From Pseudorhodoplanes sp. (GTDB lineage Bacteria > Pseudomonadota > Alphaproteobacteria > Rhizobiales > Xanthobacteraceae), in NCBI GenBank assembly GCA_019187085.1, contig JABARS010000006.1:196894-260893 (forward strand): DNA of 64,000 nucleotides, written 5' to 3'. Position numbers and translations under genes: made by a program. Below, in pieces: positions 24,320-36,011 of the stretch. Each line of letters begins with the position of its first letter. Position 1 is the stretch's first letter. The notes beneath the pieces were generated by a model. The model worked only from the letters and a program-made list of their open reading frames with translations. It ran no database searches and was not told where the DNA came from.

Positions 24320-26992
24320 ATGGCGCCGCGGGCGCGCAACGTCAAGTTCGACAGCCTGATCTGTATGGCCGCGGGTCTGATCGGACTCGCGGTTTTCGCC
24401 ATTGGCCTGACGATCTGGACCCTGCGCAGCGATGCGCTCAACGACGCCGCCACGAGCACCGACAATATCGCTACCGTCCTTGCCGAACAGAGCAGCCGCT
24501 CGGTGCAGGCGATCGACCTCGTCCTGATCGACCTGCAGGAACGTGTCCAGAGCCAGAACTTCCCGAATGCCGGGGAATTCGGGAACTTCGCCATCACCGC
24601 GGTGACGCATCATCTGCTGCGCGAACGCCTGGCGCGCCTGCCGCAGGCCGACGTCGTCGCCTTCGTAGGCACCGATGGCACGATCCTCAACACCACGCGC
24701 AGCTGGCCGGCGCCCAAGACGAACGTCGGCGACCGCGACTATCTCGTCCATTTCCGCAACACCGATCATCACGGCGTCTACATCAGCGACCTGCTGCTCA
24801 ACCGCGTTTCCGGCCACCGCACGGTCTTCTTCAGCCGGCGGCTGACCGGCAACAACGGTTCGTTCATCGGCATCGCCCTCATCGGCGTCAAGCTCTCCTA
24901 TTTCCAGGAAATCTTCTCCTCGCTGCAATCGCTGCACAACCAGAGCTTCGCGTTGCTGCGCTATGACGGCTCGCTGCTGCTGCGACAGCCCGAGCTTGCG
25001 GACGCGGCCACGAGCTATCGCAGCAGCCGCTGGGGCGAACTGGTCTCCGTCGGCGGCGGCCATTACCGCACCAACGACATCGATGGCGAGCCGCGGCTGA
25101 TCGCCGTGCGGCCGCTGCGCGACTATCCGCTCGTCATCAATGTCGGTGTTTCGGAAAATGCCGCCCTCGCCGTATGGCGCCGACGCGCCATGCTGATCGG
25201 GATCGGCACGCTGCTGACCATCCTGTGCTCTGCGCTGCTGCTGCGCTCGCTTTATACCCAGTTCCAGCGCATGAGCCGTTCCGAGGGGTCGCTCGCCGAG
25301 CGCGAGGCACGCCTTGCCGAGGCCAATGTGCGCCTCGACGCCGCCCTCAACAACATGAAGCAGGGCCTGTGCATGTTCGACGCCGACGAGAAGCTCGTCG
25401 TGTGCAACGAACGCTATCTTCAAATGTACCACCTGCCCCGCGACATCGTGAAGCCGGGCTGCTCGCTGATCGACATCCTGCGCCTGCGCAAGGAGGCCGG
25501 CAATTTCTCCGACGACATCGACCGCTATCTCGTCAACCTGCGCCGCCAGTTCGCGCTCGGCAATTATTTCTATCTGGTCGCGCATCTCGACGACGGGCGC
25601 GTGGTCGCCATGCAGAACCAGTCGGCCCCGGGCGGCGGCTGGGTGGCGACGCACGAGGACATCACCGAGCGCCAGCGCGCCGAGGCGCGCATTGCCCACA
25701 TGGCGCGCCACGATGCGCTGACCGACCTCGCCAACCGCGTATTGTTCCGCGAGCGCATGGACGAGGCGCTGGCCCGCCTCTCGCGCAACGGCGAGAGCTT
25801 CTCGATCTTCATCTTCGATCTCGACATGTTCAAGGGCGTCAACGACTCGCTCGGCCATCCGGTGGGCGACGCCCTGCTCAAGGCGGTCGCGCTGCGGCTG
25901 AAAGAGAACGTGCGCGAAACCGACACCGTGGCACGGCTTGGCGGCGACGAATTCGCCATCCTGCAGACCGCCGGCGGCAACCAGCGCCAGGAGGCGGTGC
26001 GTCTGGCCGAACGCCTGCTCAAGAATATCAGCGCCCCCTACCAGATCGAAGGCCACGAAATCATCATCGGCATCTCGATCGGCATTGCGGTCGCGCCCGA
26101 GGACGGCGCCGACGCCGTGCAATTGCTGAAGAATGCCGACCTCGCGCTCTATCGCGCCAAGCTTGAAGGCCGCAACGACTTCCGCTTCTTCGAGGACAAG
26201 ATGGATTCGGAGGCGCGCATGCGCCGCTCGCTCGAAATCGACCTGCGCAACGCCATCGCGCGCGAGGAATTCGAGCTGCACTACCAGACCTTCATCGACG
26301 TGCGCACGCTGCGCACGGTCGGGGTCGAGGCATTGGTGCGCTGGCGGCATCCGGAGCGCGGGCTCGTGCCGCCCGACCGTTTCATTCCGCTGGCCGAGGA
26401 AATCGGCCTGATCGTGCCGCTCGGCGAGTGGATCCTGCGCAAGGCCTGCCTCGACGCCGTATGCTGGCCCGCCGACATCAAGCTTGCCGTCAACCTGTCG
26501 GCCGCGCAGTTCCGCAGCGGCAATCTGGTGCAGATGGTCAAGCACGCGCTCGACGCCTCGGGCCTGCCGGTGAACCGGCTGGAACTGGAGATCACCGAAT
26601 CCGTGCTTCTGCAGAAGAACACCGGAACGCTCGATACGCTGCACCGGCTCAAGAAGCTCGGCGTGGACATCGTGCTCGACGATTTCGGCACCGGCTATTC
26701 GTCGCTCAGCTATCTGCGCATGTTCCCCTTCGACAAGATCAAGATCGATCAGTCGTTCGTCGACGAAATCAACAACCGCGCCGACTGCGCCGCCATCGTC
26801 TCGGCCATTACGAGCCTCGGCAGCAGCCTCGGCATTGCCACGACCGCCGAGGGCGTCGAGAAACCCGAACAGCTTGCGCTCCTGCAGGCCGCCGGCTGCA
26901 CGCACGCCCAGGGCTATCTGTTCAGCCGTCCGCGCCCGGCGCCGGAACTCGTTTTCGGCGACGCCACGCCCGGCCGCAGCAAGGTCGCCTGA
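24320..26992 (+). CDS. cyclic-di-GMP enzyme: sensor-PAS-GGDEF-EAL protein
   Basis: An 890-residue membrane protein. Two transmembrane helices (about 13-35 and 292-310) enclose a periplasmic sensor domain of Cache/PDC type. Then come a short coiled coil, a PAS domain (about 335-455, LNNMKQGLCMFDADEKLVVCN), a GGDEF domain (about 470-640) with an intact RLGGDEFAIL active site and an RETD inhibitory I-site five residues before it, and an EAL domain (about 650-890) with EALVRW, LELEITES, DDFGTGYSSLSYL and the Lys of KIKIDQSFV. Both cyclase and phosphodiesterase residues are intact, so net activity cannot be predicted. The gene stands alone. Confidence 0.92.
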   Translation: MAPRARNVKFDSLICMAAGLIGLAVFAIGLTIWTLRSDALNDAATSTDNIATVLAEQSSRSVQAIDLVLIDLQERVQSQNFPNAGEFGNFAITAVTHHLLRERLARLPQADVVAFVGTDGTILNTTRSWPAPKTNVGDRDYLVHFRNTDHHGVYISDLLLNRVSGHRTVFFSRRLTGNNGSFIGIALIGVKLSYFQEIFSSLQSLHNQSFALLRYDGSLLLRQPELADAATSYRSSRWGELVSVGGGHYRTNDIDGEPRLIAVRPLRDYPLVINVGVSENAALAVWRRRAMLIGIGTLLTILCSALLLRSLYTQFQRMSRSEGSLAEREARLAEANVRLDAALNNMKQGLCMFDADEKLVVCNERYLQMYHLPRDIVKPGCSLIDILRLRKEAGNFSDDIDRYLVNLRRQFALGNYFYLVAHLDDGRVVAMQNQSAPGGGWVATHEDITERQRAEARIAHMARHDALTDLANRVLFRERMDEALARLSRNGESFSIFIFDLDMFKGVNDSLGHPVGDALLKAVALRLKENVRETDTVARLGGDEFAILQTAGGNQRQEAVRLAERLLKNISAPYQIEGHEIIIGISIGIAVAPEDGADAVQLLKNADLALYRAKLEGRNDFRFFEDKMDSEARMRRSLEIDLRNAIAREEFELHYQTFIDVRTLRTVGVEALVRWRHPERGLVPPDRFIPLAEEIGLIVPLGEWILRKACLDAVCWPADIKLAVNLSAAQFRSGNLVQMVKHALDASGLPVNRLELEITESVLLQKNTGTLDTLHRLKKLGVDIVLDDFGTGYSSLSYLRMFPFDKIKIDQSFVDEINNRADCAAIVSAITSLGSSLGIATTAEGVEKPEQLALLQAAGCTHAQGYLFSRPRPAPELVFGDATPGRSKVA

Positions 26993-27285
26993 CGCTGATG
27001 GGCGGCGGCGTGCCTCTTTGGAAAATCCACAACCTGCTCTTGCCCTGGCCGGATTGCGTCCGGGAAAGCGCGATCCCGGCTGCTATGAGACAACCATCAT
27101 GGCATTGCCGATAAGACCGGGGACGAATTGCGGCACAGGCACGAAAACCGGCGCCGACGCTCGCAGCGCGCGGCGGGACCGGCTATGGATATCCTGTGAA
27201 TAACCCGGGGGAAAACGCCCGCCCCCGCGCAGCGCCGCCTCCTCCGCGGGACGCCTGTTAACAGCGGGCAATCGCCGACGGCCCG

Positions 27286-28233
27286 ATGGACAAGACATCT
27301 CTCCCGCAGCCGACGATCGTGGCCCGGCTCCTGACCGTGGAGCGGACCGCGCTGCGCGTCGTCGAATCCTTGAGCGAGCAGATCGATCCTAAGCGGACCG
27401 CACTGGCCGCTTTCGAAACGCCGGACGGATGGGCGGTGGAAGTCCATTTTCAGGATGCGCCCGACGAGGCGCAGGTTCGCGAGCTCGTAGCGCAGACCAC
27501 GGATGCACAGACCGCGGCCGCGATGCGGTTCGAGGCGGTCACCGTGGTCGACTGGGTCCGCGCCAGCCTCGCCGGGCTTGCGCCGGTGCCCGCCGGGCGT
27601 TTCCTCGTTCACGGCGCGCACGATCGGGAGCGCGTTGCGCCAAACCGGATCAGCATCGAGATCGAGGCCGCGCTCGCCTTCGGCACCGGCCATCACGGCA
27701 CGACGCGCGGCTGCCTTGAGGCGCTGGACAGGCTGGCGAAGGAAAGCCGCCCCGGCCGGCCGCGTCGCATTCTCGATGTCGGCACAGGCTCGGGTGTGCT
27801 CGCGATCGCGGCGGCACGCCGCTTCCGCCGGTCAGTCCTGGCAAGCGACATTGACGTGCAGGCGGTGGCGGCGGCAAGAGACAATGCGCGGCTCAATCGC
27901 GCCGGAGACCTCGTCACCACCGTTGCGGCGAAAGATCTGGCGCCACACTTGTTCCGCGGCCGCGCGCCTTACGATCTGGTGCTCGCCAACATCCTTTTGC
28001 CGACGCTCAAGCTACTGGCGGGGCCGGCGGTGCGACTGATGGCACCCGGCGGGCAGATCGTGTTGTCCGGCCTGCTCACGACGCACGCGGCGGCAGCGGT
28101 CGCGGCCTATCGCGCGCGCGGCCTCGTGTTCGAGCGCCGGATCGTGCGCGAGGGCTGGGTCACGCTCGTGATGCGCAGGCCCGCCGTTAAAAGCCAGCGC
28201 CCCGGACCGGGGATCCAGGGCGCGAGGCAGTAA
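27286..28233 (+). CDS. prmA: ribosomal protein L11 methyltransferase
   Basis: A 315-residue SAM-dependent methyltransferase that modifies L11. The N-terminal substrate-binding part is followed by LAFGTGHHGTTRGCLEAL, the SAM-binding ILDVGTGSGVLAIAAARR, an acidic-loop ASDIDVQAV, and the catalytic-region LVLANILLPTLKLL. The C-terminal 20 residues are basic and disordered. The start at 27286 fits the family. The 290 bases before it hold nothing I can name. Confidence 0.93.
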   Translation: MDKTSLPQPTIVARLLTVERTALRVVESLSEQIDPKRTALAAFETPDGWAVEVHFQDAPDEAQVRELVAQTTDAQTAAAMRFEAVTVVDWVRASLAGLAPVPAGRFLVHGAHDRERVAPNRISIEIEAALAFGTGHHGTTRGCLEALDRLAKESRPGRPRRILDVGTGSGVLAIAAARRFRRSVLASDIDVQAVAAARDNARLNRAGDLVTTVAAKDLAPHLFRGRAPYDLVLANILLPTLKLLAGPAVRLMAPGGQIVLSGLLTTHAAAAVAAYRARGLVFERRIVREGWVTLVMRRPAVKSQRPGPGIQGARQ

Positions 28234-28260
28234 TCACGATGAAAGGACGGGACGGGCCGA

Positions 28261-28512
28261 TCAATCGCGCGCGCGAACGAAGGGCAGCGACTCTTCGTTC
28301 TTGTAGCTGATCCGGTTGCCGGCGATTTCGAGTTCGGCCGGCATGAGATGCTGGTGCATCCGGACTTCGCGCAGCGCGCGCCGCATCTGGGCCTCGAGGA
28401 ACGCGTTCCAGACGCGCGTCCAGAAACCGGTCGCGGAACCGCCCTTGGCCGGGACCTTTGCCGCCGTCGCCGTATGCGCCGGGGCGTGTGTGCCGTAGGT
28501 AATCGCAGTCAT
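28261..28512 (-). CDS. hypothetical protein (83 aa)
   Basis: A small soluble protein with an Ala/Thr/Gly-rich N terminus and a helical C-terminal part (FWTRVWNAFLEAQMRRALREVR, then HLMPAELEIAGNRISYKNEES). I recognise no named family. The ATG at 28512 has GGAG eight bases upstream, so it is probably expressed. Its leader contains overlapping inverted repeats (28528-28568). It is convergent with prmA. Confidence 0.65.
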   Translation of the reverse strand: MTAITYGTHAPAHTATAAKVPAKGGSATGFWTRVWNAFLEAQMRRALREVRMHQHLMPAELEIAGNRISYKNEESLPFVRARD

Positions 28513-28824
28513 GGTGTGTCTCCTTCTCAGAAGTCGTGAAACACTCCTCGACTTCCTCCTGACTTCTGCAGTGCAACATAAACGTATCCGATCCTCTGAG
28601 GGAGGGGCTGCAATGCAGGGCATCCCTGCTAAGCCCGCATAGGAGCTTTATATTTCGGCAATGAATAGGTCATTTCAGCGGCGCTGATGGGTAGATGGCC
28701 AAACTTGCTTTTTGCGGTGCAAAATCAACCTCAAGCTGCCTGTTCGAGAGACATTTCAAGGCTTCCGCCGACGCGTGGGGAGCATATTTGCCGCTCCGCG
28801 CACCGCTCAATAGAGTGCAGCCGC
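28513..28824. other. intergenic region between the 83-aa gene and pepP
   Basis: These 312 bases are more AT-rich than the neighbours. They contain two competing inverted repeats, CAGAAGTC/GACTTCTG (28528-28535 and 28561-28568) and the inner GAAGTCG/CGACTTC (28530-28536 and 28549-28555), in the leader of the minus-strand gene. A short GCAGGG/CCCTGC repeat lies near 28615-28630. Promoters for both divergent genes must lie here, but I cannot place them with confidence. Confidence 0.4.
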
Positions 28825-30657
28825 ATGTTCGAGACCAAATTCCAGTCGTTCGACGACCCGCAGGACGCTGCGAAATCCGCCCAGCGCATGGCAGACCTGC
28901 GCCGCGTATTCGCCGCCTGCGGAATCGACGGACTGATTCTTCCCCGCGCGGACGCCCATCAGAATGAATATGTGCCGCCCAGCGAGGAGCGGCTCGCTTT
29001 TCTCACCGGCTTCACCGGCTCCGCCGGCTGCGCGATCGTGCTCGCCGACCGCGCGGTGCTGTTCGTCGACGGCCGCTACACGCTGCAGGCGCGCGAGCAG
29101 GTCGACCCCGCATTGTTCTCGATCGCCCATCTCGTGGACACCCCGCCCGATGCCTGGATCGAGCAGAATCTGCCGGCCGGTGCGCGGCTCGGCTACGATC
29201 CGTGGCTGCACACCGCCGCCGGCGCCGAGCGGCTTGCCAAGGCCTGCGGCAAAGCGGGCGCTACGCTCGTGCCGATCGAGCGCAATCCGGTGGATGCAGT
29301 GTGGACCGACCGGCCCACCGCCCCGCTTGGTCGCATCGTGCTGCACGATTTGCGCTTTGCCGGCGAGAACGCCCCTGCCAAGATCGCGCGCATCCGCACC
29401 GAAATCGCCAAGGCGCGCGCCGATGCGCTCGTCCTATCCGATCCGCACGCACTGGCCTGGACCTTCAATATCCGCGGCGCGGACGTCGCCCATACGCCGC
29501 TGCCGCTCGGCTATGCAATCGTGCCGAAGGAAGGACGGCCGTCGCTCTATCTCGACGCCCGCAAGCTCGACAACACGGTATGCGCTACGCTGGAAGCACT
29601 CGCCGACATCCGAAGTCCGGACGATTTCACCACCGATCTCGCAGTACTCGGCGCAGCCGGCAAGACAGTGCGGCTCGACCAGACGACGGCTGCCGACGCG
29701 TTGGGACGCATCCTCGCACAGGCCGGCGGCGTGGCCGCGCGCGGGGTCGATCCGGTCGCGCTCATGAAGGCGGTCAAGAACGATACCGAGATTGCGGGCG
29801 CGCGTGCCGCCCACCGCCGCGACGGCGCGGCCGTGGTGCGCTTCCTGGCCTGGTTCGACCGCGAGGCGCCAGCGGGCCGGTTGACTGAGATCGACGCGGT
29901 CGCGGCGCTGGAGACGTTCCGGCGGGAGACCGGCGCGCTCAAGGACATTTCGTTTCCGACCATCGCAGGCGCGGGGCCGGACGGCGCGATCGTGCATTAC
30001 CGCGTCACGCGCGCAACCAACAGGCGGATCGCGCCGGGCGAACTCTTCCTGATCGATTCCGGCGCACAATACGAGGACGGCACGACCGACATCACGCGCA
30101 CGCTCGCAGTCGGCGCGCCGCAGGCCGACATGCGCACGCATTTCACGCTTGTGCTCAAGGGTCATATCGCCATCGCGCGCGCGGTATTTCCCGACGGCAC
30201 CTCCGGCGCGCAGCTCGACACGCTGGCGCGGCAATATCTGTGGGCGCGCGGGCTCGACTACGACCACGGCACCGGCCACGGCGTCGGCAGCTATCTATCC
30301 GTGCACGAAGGACCGGCGCGCATCTCCAAGCTCGGCAGCGCCACGCTGCGGCGCGGCATGATCCTGTCGAACGAGCCGGGCTATTACCGCACCGGCGCCT
30401 ACGGCATCCGCATCGAGAATCTCGTTCTGGTCACGGCGGCGGAGCCGGTGGCGGGCGCCGAAAAAACGCTGAACGCGTTCGAGACGCTCACGCTCGTTCC
30501 CATCGACCGGCGGCTCGTGGAACCGGCTTTGCTGACGGACGGCGAAATTGCATGGCTCGATGGCTACCATGCACGCGTCGCAGAGACGCTCGCGCCGCTC
30601 GTTGATAAGGAGGGCCGCGGCTGGCTCGAGAATGCCACCCGCCCGCTCCAACCCTGA
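28825..30657 (+). CDS. pepP: Xaa-Pro aminopeptidase (aminopeptidase P, long form)
   Basis: A 610-residue metallopeptidase that removes N-terminal residues before proline. Two creatinase-like N-terminal domains (about 18-155 and 160-325) precede the pita-bread M24 domain. The metal ligands are visible: two Asp in LIDSGAQYEDGTTDITRT, His in GTGHGVGSYLSVHEG, Glu in SNEPGYYRTG and Glu in GIRIENLV. A C-terminal M24_C segment (about 550-610) marks the long, eukaryote-like form. The frame is open to 28687, but the ATG at 28825 begins the family sequence. The exporter gene follows after nine bases. Confidence 0.94.
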   Translation: MFETKFQSFDDPQDAAKSAQRMADLRRVFAACGIDGLILPRADAHQNEYVPPSEERLAFLTGFTGSAGCAIVLADRAVLFVDGRYTLQAREQVDPALFSIAHLVDTPPDAWIEQNLPAGARLGYDPWLHTAAGAERLAKACGKAGATLVPIERNPVDAVWTDRPTAPLGRIVLHDLRFAGENAPAKIARIRTEIAKARADALVLSDPHALAWTFNIRGADVAHTPLPLGYAIVPKEGRPSLYLDARKLDNTVCATLEALADIRSPDDFTTDLAVLGAAGKTVRLDQTTAADALGRILAQAGGVAARGVDPVALMKAVKNDTEIAGARAAHRRDGAAVVRFLAWFDREAPAGRLTEIDAVAALETFRRETGALKDISFPTIAGAGPDGAIVHYRVTRATNRRIAPGELFLIDSGAQYEDGTTDITRTLAVGAPQADMRTHFTLVLKGHIAIARAVFPDGTSGAQLDTLARQYLWARGLDYDHGTGHGVGSYLSVHEGPARISKLGSATLRRGMILSNEPGYYRTGAYGIRIENLVLVTAAEPVAGAEKTLNAFETLTLVPIDRRLVEPALLTDGEIAWLDGYHARVAETLAPLVDKEGRGWLENATRPLQP

Positions 30658-30666
30658 TCGAACCCC

Positions 30667-31911
30667 GTGGACACCCAGACCCCGAAACCGTCCCAGGCGC
30701 CGGAGCCGGATTTTCCGCTGCGACTTCTCGCCCTGCTGATGGTGATGACGTCGATCGGGCCGCTGACGCTCAACATCCTCATTCCCGCGGTGCCCAATAT
30801 CGTCGTCACCATGGCGACCGACCCGGCCACCGTGCAGCTCACGCTCTCGCTCTATCTGCTCGGGCTCGCGGTCTCCCAGCTCGCGCTCGGCCCGCTGTCG
30901 GACCGCTTCGGCCGGCGGCCGGTCGCGCTCGTGGGATTGGCGATCACCGCGCTCGCAAGCGTGGCTGCGCTCGCCGCCTCCACCATCGGCGGCCTGATCA
31001 CGGCGCGCGTCGTGCAGGCGCTCGGCGCCTCGACCGGGCTCGTGATCGGCCGCGCCGTGATCCGCGACCTCTACGACCGCGACCGCGCGGCCTCGATGAT
31101 CGGCTGGGTCGCGACCGCGATGGTCGTCGCTCCCATGATCGCGCCGCTGATCGGCGGCATTCTCGATACCGCGTTCGGCTGGGAAGCGACCTTCGCCTTC
31201 GTCGCGCTGATGAGCGCGGCGGTGCTGATCTGGACGTTCTTCGCACTGCCGGAAACGCGCCCCGCGCATGTCGGCGGCGGCGGCGTGCGCCATCTCGCGC
31301 ACGAGACACGTGCGCTGCTCGGCAGCGGTCCGTTCGTCGGCTACGTGCTGGTCGCCGCCATCGGGACGGCGACCTTCTTTGCCTTCCTCGGCGGCGGCCC
31401 GCATCTTGTCATCAGCATCATGGGCCGCAGCTCCGCCGAATACGGCGCCTGGTTCATCATGTCGGCATTCGGCTACATGGTCGGCAATTTCGTCGCCGCC
31501 CAGCTTTCGCCGCGCTTCGGCGTCGACGCCATGATCCGCGCCGGCGTCGGCTTTCAGATTTTCGGCGGCGTGCTTTCGATCCTGCTCGCGGTGCTGTTCC
31601 CGCACGGCGGGCCCGAAACGGTTTTCCCGCCGCAATTCTTCCTGTCGTTCGGCAACGGCGTGTTCTTGCCCAATGCCATTGCCGGCGCGATCAGCGTGCG
31701 CCCGCAGGCGGCCGGCACGGCGTCGGGCCTCATCGGCTTCACGCAGATGGGCACCGGCGCCGCCGCCGCTCAGGCGATGGGCATCGTGATCGAGCATTCG
31801 AGCACCGCGCAGCCGCTCGCCTGGACCATGCTCGTACTGGCCGTCGGCGCCATGCTGGCCTTCGTGCTGCTGGTGCGCCCGCAGCGGCCGCCCGACCCGC
31901 CGCAATCCTGA
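30667..31911 (+). CDS. Bcr/CflA-type multidrug MFS exporter
   Basis: A 414-residue, twelve-helix major facilitator of the drug:H+ antiporter family. The N-terminal half has the MFS motif A GPLSDRFGRRPVALVG, motif B-like RVVQALGASTGLVIGRAVIRDLYDR, and motif C AMVVAPMIAPLIGGIL, which together point to the Bcr/CflA group. It begins with GTG, nine bases after pepP, so the two are likely co-transcribed, and it ends 21 bases from the convergent ligA. The substrate is unknown. Confidence 0.88.
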   Translation: MDTQTPKPSQAPEPDFPLRLLALLMVMTSIGPLTLNILIPAVPNIVVTMATDPATVQLTLSLYLLGLAVSQLALGPLSDRFGRRPVALVGLAITALASVAALAASTIGGLITARVVQALGASTGLVIGRAVIRDLYDRDRAASMIGWVATAMVVAPMIAPLIGGILDTAFGWEATFAFVALMSAAVLIWTFFALPETRPAHVGGGGVRHLAHETRALLGSGPFVGYVLVAAIGTATFFAFLGGGPHLVISIMGRSSAEYGAWFIMSAFGYMVGNFVAAQLSPRFGVDAMIRAGVGFQIFGGVLSILLAVLFPHGGPETVFPPQFFLSFGNGVFLPNAIAGAISVRPQAAGTASGLIGFTQMGTGAAAAQAMGIVIEHSSTAQPLAWTMLVLAVGAMLAFVLLVRPQRPPDPPQS

Positions 31912-31932
31912 CCGCGCCTGCGGCCGGCCGGC

Positions 31933-34077
<2,145 letters not shown>

Positions 34078-34097
34078 TCACGACCCTGCGCGGCGAT

Positions 34098-34175
34098 CGT
34101 CATGGCCGGGCCTGTCCCGGCCCTCCACGTCTTCTTACACTCAAATTTAAAGACGTGGATGCCCCGCACAAGGCT
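34098..34175. repeat. interspersed palindromic repeat between recN and ligA
   Basis: It holds GGCCGGG-CCTGT-CCCGGCC (34104-34122) and CCACGTCTT (34125-34133) pairing with AAGACGTGG (34150-34158). Elements of the form GCCGGGC-CTGTCCCGGCC-CCACGTCTT are abundant intergenic repeats in Bradyrhizobium-like genomes. It could act as a terminator or mRNA stabiliser between the genes. Confidence 0.7.
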
Positions 34176-34244
34176 TATCCTCGAGCCGGCCAAAGACCGG
34201 GCCCGCATGTCGGACGTGACGGCGGTGAATGACGCCCGGTCCCT

Positions 34245-35924
34245 TCACGCCACGGCGGCCTGCATCAGCCGGCCAGCCGCCGCGCGGGCTTCCTCGGTGA
34301 TTTCCGCGCCCGCCAGCATGCGCGCGATCTCCTCGCGCCGCTTCTCGGCCGAAAGCTCGCCCACCCGCGTCGCCACCCGCTTGCCGCGGTCAAGCGCATC
34401 CTTGGCGATGAGATAATGGCGATCGGCGCGCGCGGCGACCTGCGGGGCATGCGTCACCGCAATCGCCTGCACCCGGCCGGCAAGGCTCGCAAGGCGCATG
34501 CCGATCGCATCGGCCACCGCGCCGCCGACGCCGGTGTCGATCTCGTCAAAGATCAACGTCGGCGCGGAGCCTCGGTCGGCCAGCACCACCTTCAGCGCCA
34601 GCAGGAAACGCGAAAGCTCGCCGCCCGAGGCCACACGCATCAGCGGGCCCGGCCGCGTACCCGGATTGGTCTGCACCCAGAATTCGACCCGATCGATACC
34701 GTTCGGCCCGGGAGTAGAGGAATCCGTCACCACCTGGGTGGTGAATTGCGCGCGCTCGAGCTTGAGCGGCGCAAGCTCGGCATTGACCGCCTTGTCGAGG
34801 ATGCCGGCCGCCTTGTTGCGCGCGAACGAAAGACGTTCGGCAGCGGTGCGGAAGCGCCGCTCGGTCTCGTGCGCAGCCTTCTCAAGCTCGACGAGGCGCT
34901 CGGCCCCGGCATCGATCAGCGCGAGATCAGCGGCATAGTTCTGCGCGAGCGCGGGCAGCCCGTCGACCGGCACGCTGAACTTGCGGCCGGCGGCGCGCAG
35001 CGCAAACAGCCGCTCCTCGATCCGCTCCAGCTCCTGCGGATCGTAATTGGCTTTCTGCAAGGCAGCTTCGAGGTGCGAGCGCGCTTCATCGATCGCGCTC
35101 AGCGCGACGTCGAGCGATTTCACCGCGGGCTCGACAAGCCCCGGCGCCTGCGCCGAGCGCCGCTCCAGCCGGCGTATGGCGGAACCGAGCATCGGGACGG
35201 GCGAGGCGGAACCTGCGACCGCGTCGAAAGCTTCGTTGAGGTCCTCGGCGATCTTCTCCGCCTGCATCATCGAGGCGCGGCGCTCGGCGAGCGCGGCCTC
35301 CTCACCCTCTTGCGCGCCGAGCAGGGTCAGTTCCTCGACCGAATGGCGCAGATAATCGGCCTCGCGCCGGGCGCGCTCGGCCTCGGCGCGGTGCGCCTCC
35401 AGCGCCTCGAAGGCGGTACGGCGGGCTTCCCACAGTTTCGTCACCTCGGCAGCCTGATCCTCAAGCCCGCCAAAGGCGTCGAGCAGGCGGCGGTGGCTCG
35501 CCGCATCGACAAGCGCGCGGTCATCGTGCTGGCCATGGATTTCGACCAGTTCCGCGCCGAGGCTGCGCAGCGTCTGCACGCTCACCGGCTGATCGTTGAC
35601 GAAAGCGCGCGTGCGGCCATCGGCGGACTGCATGCGGCGCAGGATCAGCGTGTCGTCCTCGTCGATGCCGTTCGATTTCAGCAGCGACCAGACCGGATGA
35701 CCCTCGGGCAGTTCGAACATCGCGGTCACCTGGCCCTGCTCGGCGCCCTGGCGCACGAGCGTGGCGTCGCCGCGCGCGCCGAGCGCGAGCGCAAACGCAT
35801 CCAGCAGGATCGATTTGCCGGCGCCGGTTTCGCCGGTCAGCACGGCGAGGCCGCTGGTAAAATCGAGATCGAGCTTGTCGATCAGAACGATGTCGCGGAT
35901 GGAGAGCCGGGCAAGCATGAACAT
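34245..35924 (-). CDS. recN: DNA repair protein RecN
   Basis: A 559-residue SMC-like ATPase that supports repair of double-strand breaks. Walker A is LTGETGAGKSILLDAFALALG near the N terminus, then long coiled coils (about 150-360), and a C-terminal head with SGGELSRFLLALKVVL (signature) and LIFDEIDTGVGGAVAD (Walker B). The start may be the ATG at 35924 or at 35918, two codons in. It follows bamD, an arrangement common in Hyphomicrobiales. Confidence 0.96.
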   Translation of the reverse strand: MFMLARLSIRDIVLIDKLDLDFTSGLAVLTGETGAGKSILLDAFALALGARGDATLVRQGAEQGQVTAMFELPEGHPVWSLLKSNGIDEDDTLILRRMQSADGRTRAFVNDQPVSVQTLRSLGAELVEIHGQHDDRALVDAASHRRLLDAFGGLEDQAAEVTKLWEARRTAFEALEAHRAEAERARREADYLRHSVEELTLLGAQEGEEAALAERRASMMQAEKIAEDLNEAFDAVAGSASPVPMLGSAIRRLERRSAQAPGLVEPAVKSLDVALSAIDEARSHLEAALQKANYDPQELERIEERLFALRAAGRKFSVPVDGLPALAQNYAADLALIDAGAERLVELEKAAHETERRFRTAAERLSFARNKAAGILDKAVNAELAPLKLERAQFTTQVVTDSSTPGPNGIDRVEFWVQTNPGTRPGPLMRVASGGELSRFLLALKVVLADRGSAPTLIFDEIDTGVGGAVADAIGMRLASLAGRVQAIAVTHAPQVAARADRHYLIAKDALDRGKRVATRVGELSAEKRREEIARMLAGAEITEEARAAAGRLMQAAVA

Positions 35925-36011
35925 CCCTCTCGAAAACGGGCTTCCGAGTCGGGAAAAGCCTACCAGAACAAAACAGAAACGAAAACCGGAAAAGAGTTAA
36001 TTTCCGGGGGG

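Noticed and set aside
24311..26905. 864-codon open frame on the minus strand opposite the GGDEF-EAL gene
   Set aside because: Its mirror strand carries intact GGDEF and EAL motifs; the antisense translation has no recognisable domain.
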